7,421 nucleotides of DNA from Acidimicrobiales bacterium (GTDB taxonomy: Bacteria > Actinomycetota > Acidimicrobiia > Acidimicrobiales > Poriferisodaliceae): contig JAHDHM010000171.1 in assembly GCA_020631315.1 (NCBI GenBank), forward strand, positions 1 through 7,421, read 5' to 3'. Positions 5,755 through 7,421 of this stretch are shown here, piece after piece; the first letter of the stretch is position 1; the number at the start of each line of letters is the position of its first letter. The translations under genes and the position numbers were made by a program. The notes under the pieces are model-generated. The model had not been told where the DNA came from, did not search any database, and worked only from the letters and a program-made list of their open reading frames with translations.

Positions 5755-6590
5755 CAGCCCAGGCGCAGCCAGGCCGCGCCGGCCACACCGGGACCGGAGA
5801 ACGCTCCCACCGACGGCCCGCAGCGGTACGAGATGACGTCGACGACGTGGTCCATCGCGCGCAGGCGCTCGAGCATCCGGTCGTGGATCGCCATCACCCC
5901 ACGGTCGCCCACCCCGACGCCCACGCGTAGCGGGCCCGGCTCTCGGGCGATCGTGTCGACCATCGCTGCGACCGCGGCGTCGAGATCTCGCACCGACGCG
6001 ACGACATCGAGGTCGGTCCCTGCGAGCCGAACGACCGGTACCTCGTCGGCCGAGACGTCGGCAGCGCCGTGCACGTCGAGACGACCGCCGCCGTCCGCGA
6101 GCACGAGGCCACTCACGACGAAGACGTTGCCCAGGCGGGTCGCCGCCGAACGTGCCGCATCCGCGACGGCATCGCCGTCAGCGCCGCCGTCGCGCGCCGC
6201 CACAGCGGCGGTCACACACAGTCCGATGGAGAACGACGTCTGCCCGGTGTCGACGATGTCGACGGGCACGTCGACCAGCTCCGCCGCGAGGCGTGCGCTG
6301 TTCGTCGTCCCGGACAGTGCACTGCCGACGTGGATCGACACGATGGCGTCGGCACCGTCGGACGCAAGTCGTCGGTAGGCCGCAGCGAAGTCGCCGGGCG
6401 ACGGCTGACTCGTGGAGACCTCAGCGCCCTCGGCGAGACGTGCATAGAAGTCGTCGACGTCGATCTCGCGCTCGGGCCGACTGTCCCCGTCGATGACGAT
6501 CGGAATGTCGACCACCGTGACGTCCAGGCGCTCCACGAGGGCTTCGGGGAGCTGGGCGTTGGAGTCGGTGACGATGGCGATCTGTGGCAC
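5754..6590 (-). CDS. DegV family protein (FakB-like fatty acid-binding protein)
   Basis: DegV proteins bind a fatty acid in a buried tunnel; the FakB members present it to the kinase FakA, giving acyl-phosphate. The 278-aa product matches the family: IAIVTDSNAQLP (4-15), VSTSQPSPGDF (58-68), SALSGTTNSA (90-99), DTGQTSFSIG (114-123) and a C-terminal SGPGVAG (265-271). Differences are a short, altered middle (LADGGGRLDV, 164-173, where RRGGRIG-type sequence is usual) and Phe264 in place of the family's His before GPG. GTG 6590 gives VPQIAIVTDS, the normal N-terminus. A TTG at 6647 would extend 19 residues into plsY and is less likely. The gene begins 7 bp after the plsY stop, so the two are almost certainly co-transcribed. 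Substrate and partner kinase are unknown; no fakA is in this window. Confidence 0.88.
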   Translation of the reverse strand: MPQIAIVTDSNAQLPEALVERLDVTVVDIPIVIDGDSRPEREIDVDDFYARLAEGAEVSTSQPSPGDFAAAYRRLASDGADAIVSIHVGSALSGTTNSARLAAELVDVPVDIVDTGQTSFSIGLCVTAAVAARDGGADGDAVADAARSAATRLGNVFVVSGLVLADGGGRLDVHGAADVSADEVPVVRLAGTDLDVVASVRDLDAAVAAMVDTIAREPGPLRVGVGVGDRGVMAIHDRMLERLRAMDHVVDVISYRCGPSVGAFSGPGVAGAAWLRLG

Positions 6591-6597
6591 GGGACCG

Positions 6598-7224
6598 TCA
6601 ACCCCGTGCAGCTGCAGCGCGTTCCGCTGCGACGAAACGTTCGGCAATCACCACACTCGACACTGCCGCCGCGATCGGAAGCGCCGCGGTCGGCTCGGGG
6701 CCCCATCCGTTTCGCCAGCCACGACGCCACCACAGAGCCGACGCACCGACCCACACCGCCGAAGCGGTGGCCGTGGCGGCGAACGCACGCTGCTTCCAGA
6801 CCGGCATCGCCGCCGTTGCCACAGCGACCGCAGCATCGATCGGGAAGTACACCGGGAACGACACCAGAACCTGACCGACGCTGGCAGCCACACCCTTCCC
6901 GCCCTTGCCCGGGTGAGTGACCGGATGGCAGTGCCCGATGACCGCGCCGGTCGAGCCGAGGTGGATGCCCAGGTCGCCGGCGACGAGACCGCCGACGCGA
7001 CCGGCCACGACGGCCTTGGCGATGTCGCCGGCCATCACCTCGAGTCCGGCGGTCGCGCCGAGCTGACCCGCGGCGTTCGCGGCACCCGGATTGCCGGTTC
7101 CGGACTCACGCAGGTCGACACCGTGGCGCCGCGCCACGAGATCCGCGGTCGGGAACAGGCCGCAGACATAGCCCACGACCGCAGCAGAGAGGAGACGCAG
7201 AACCCCGGTCGCAGACACGATCAC
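6598..7224 (-). CDS. plsY: Acyl-phosphate:glycerol-3-phosphate acyltransferase, divergent
   Basis: PlsY transfers an acyl chain from acyl-phosphate to glycerol-3-phosphate, making lysophosphatidic acid, the first step of phospholipid synthesis at the membrane. The 208-aa protein is hydrophobic with about five to seven membrane segments. Motif 1 is present as LFPTADLVARRHG (23-35) plus SGTGNPGAAN (41-50), against the common SGNxGATN. GDIAKA (66-71) keeps the Asp-x-x-Lys feature, and motif 2 is intact as GHCHPVTHPGKGGKGVA (97-113), the phosphate-binding glycine loop. The usual C-terminal HRxNIxRL motif 3 is not evident; the end reads AERFVAAER (194-202). GTG 7224 is taken as the start, with another GTG two codons in; no ribosome site is visible. 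It leads the operon with the degV-like gene and is divergent from tRNA-Glu. Confidence 0.88.
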   Translation of the reverse strand: MIVSATGVLRLLSAAVVGYVCGLFPTADLVARRHGVDLRESGTGNPGAANAAGQLGATAGLEVMAGDIAKAVVAGRVGGLVAGDLGIHLGSTGAVIGHCHPVTHPGKGGKGVAASVGQVLVSFPVYFPIDAAVAVATAAMPVWKQRAFAATATASAVWVGASALWWRRGWRNGWGPEPTAALPIAAAVSSVVIAERFVAAERAAAARG

Positions 7225-7279
7225 GGGAACAGCTTGGACGACCGTCGCGATTCCGGCGCGCCGATGCTCGTCGTGCCTC

Positions 7280-7285
7280 TATCCT
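7280..7285 (+). promoter_or_regulatory. Putative -10 box for tRNA-Glu
   Basis: TATCCT fits TANNNT and lies 12 bases before the mature 5' end of the tRNA, the distance expected for a short 5' leader. A matching -35 at 17-18 bases upstream is not evident. TTGGAC at 7234-7239 is too far away. Confidence 0.4.
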
Positions 7286-7297
7286 GATGCGGTCCCA

Positions 7298-7373
7298 GCC
7301 CCCATCGTCTAGCGGCCTAGGACACCGGCCTTTCACGCCGGCAGCACGGGTTCGAATCCCGTTGGGGGTGCCA
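7298..7373 (+). tRNA. tRNA-Glu (anticodon UUC)
   Basis: A 76-nt cloverleaf folds fully. The acceptor stem is GCCCCCA (7298-7304) with TGGGGGT (7363-7369), where G1-U72 is a wobble pair. The anticodon stem is CCGGC (7325-7329) with GCCGG (7337-7341), around loop CTTTCAC, with anticodon TTC at 7332-7334. The T stem is ACGGG (7346-7350) with CCCGT (7358-7362) around TTCGAAT. The discriminator is G7370 and the CCA end is encoded (7371-7373). It reads GAA and GAG. Together with 3'-CCA and G73 this is a standard bacterial tRNA-Glu, which also feeds tetrapyrrole synthesis through glutamyl-tRNA reductase where that route is used. Confidence 0.97.
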
Positions 7374-7377
7374 CATC

Positions 7378-7409
7378 ACGAAGCCGAGGCCGGTGCGCCT
7401 CGGCTTCGT
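7378..7409 (+). terminator. Hairpin terminator after tRNA-Glu
   Basis: ACGAAGCCGAGGC (7378-7390) pairs perfectly with GCCTCGGCTTCGT (7397-7409) around a 6-base loop, CGGTGC, starting 4 bases after the tRNA CCA. No U-tract follows (CGCGTC), as is common for terminators in GC-rich actinobacteria. Its position makes it the likely end of the tRNA transcript. Confidence 0.8.
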
Positions 7410-7421
7410 CGCGTCAGATCC

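Noticed and set aside
6591..6647. TTG start for the degV-like gene at 6647
   Set aside because: It would add 19 unconserved residues encoded inside plsY; GTG 6590 gives the standard N-terminus and 7-bp spacing.

Overview
The window comes from a high-GC actinobacterium. Actinobacterial hallmarks are the clpS–DUF2017 gene pair, an actinobacterial-type small cytochrome oxidase subunit IV, GTG starts and TANNNT-like -10 boxes. Divergence of the sequences makes me lean towards the class Acidimicrobiia (Ilumatobacter-like), but that placement is inference only. The DNA is densely packed, chromosomal-looking, and has no mobile elements, CRISPR array or rRNA.

Region 1 (1-3761, minus strand) reads right to left. 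It holds ctaB (heme O synthase), a 180-bp gap, a cytochrome c oxidase subunit I-like gene, a subunit III (CtaE-like) gene sharing one base with it (TGATG), and 10 bp further on a subunit IV-like gene cut by the window edge. The subunit I homologue is the striking item. It keeps the overall COX1 fold signature (N-terminal DHRRIGRM, VPAQIGA..VAFPR, C-terminal DDPWGGFTAEW). However, every histidine that should ligate heme a, heme a3 and CuB has been replaced. The adjacent subunit III has also lost its hallmark Glu/His/Asp residues. This looks like a full-length, non-redox 'pseudo-oxidase' core rather than a decayed gene.

Region 2 (3762-3970) is a divergent promoter region between ctaB (minus) and ctaA (plus). 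Both genes can be read as leaderless, each with a TANNNT hexamer exactly 8 bases before a GTG start, and the ctaB hexamer sits inside a 14-bp inverted repeat.

Region 3 (3971-5729, plus strand) is a tight operon of ctaA (heme A synthase), clpS (N-degron adaptor of ClpCP/ClpAP-type proteases; 4-bp GTGA overlap with ctaA) and a DUF2017 gene (2-bp gap). The pairing of heme A synthesis with an N-degron adaptor is unusual.

Region 4 (5754-7224, minus strand) is plsY (acyl-phosphate:glycerol-3-phosphate acyltransferase) followed 7 bp later by a DegV/FakB-like lipid-binding protein. Together they suggest use of fatty acids via acyl-phosphate for phospholipid synthesis. This pair converges on the DUF2017 gene with a 24-bp gap.

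Region 5 (7298-7409, plus strand) is tRNA-Glu(UUC) with an encoded CCA end, followed by a 13-bp-stem terminator hairpin.

Functionally, ctaB and ctaA act in sequence (heme B to heme O to heme A) to supply an aa3-type oxidase. The catalytic ctaD and the subunit II gene (ctaC) for that oxidase are not in this window.
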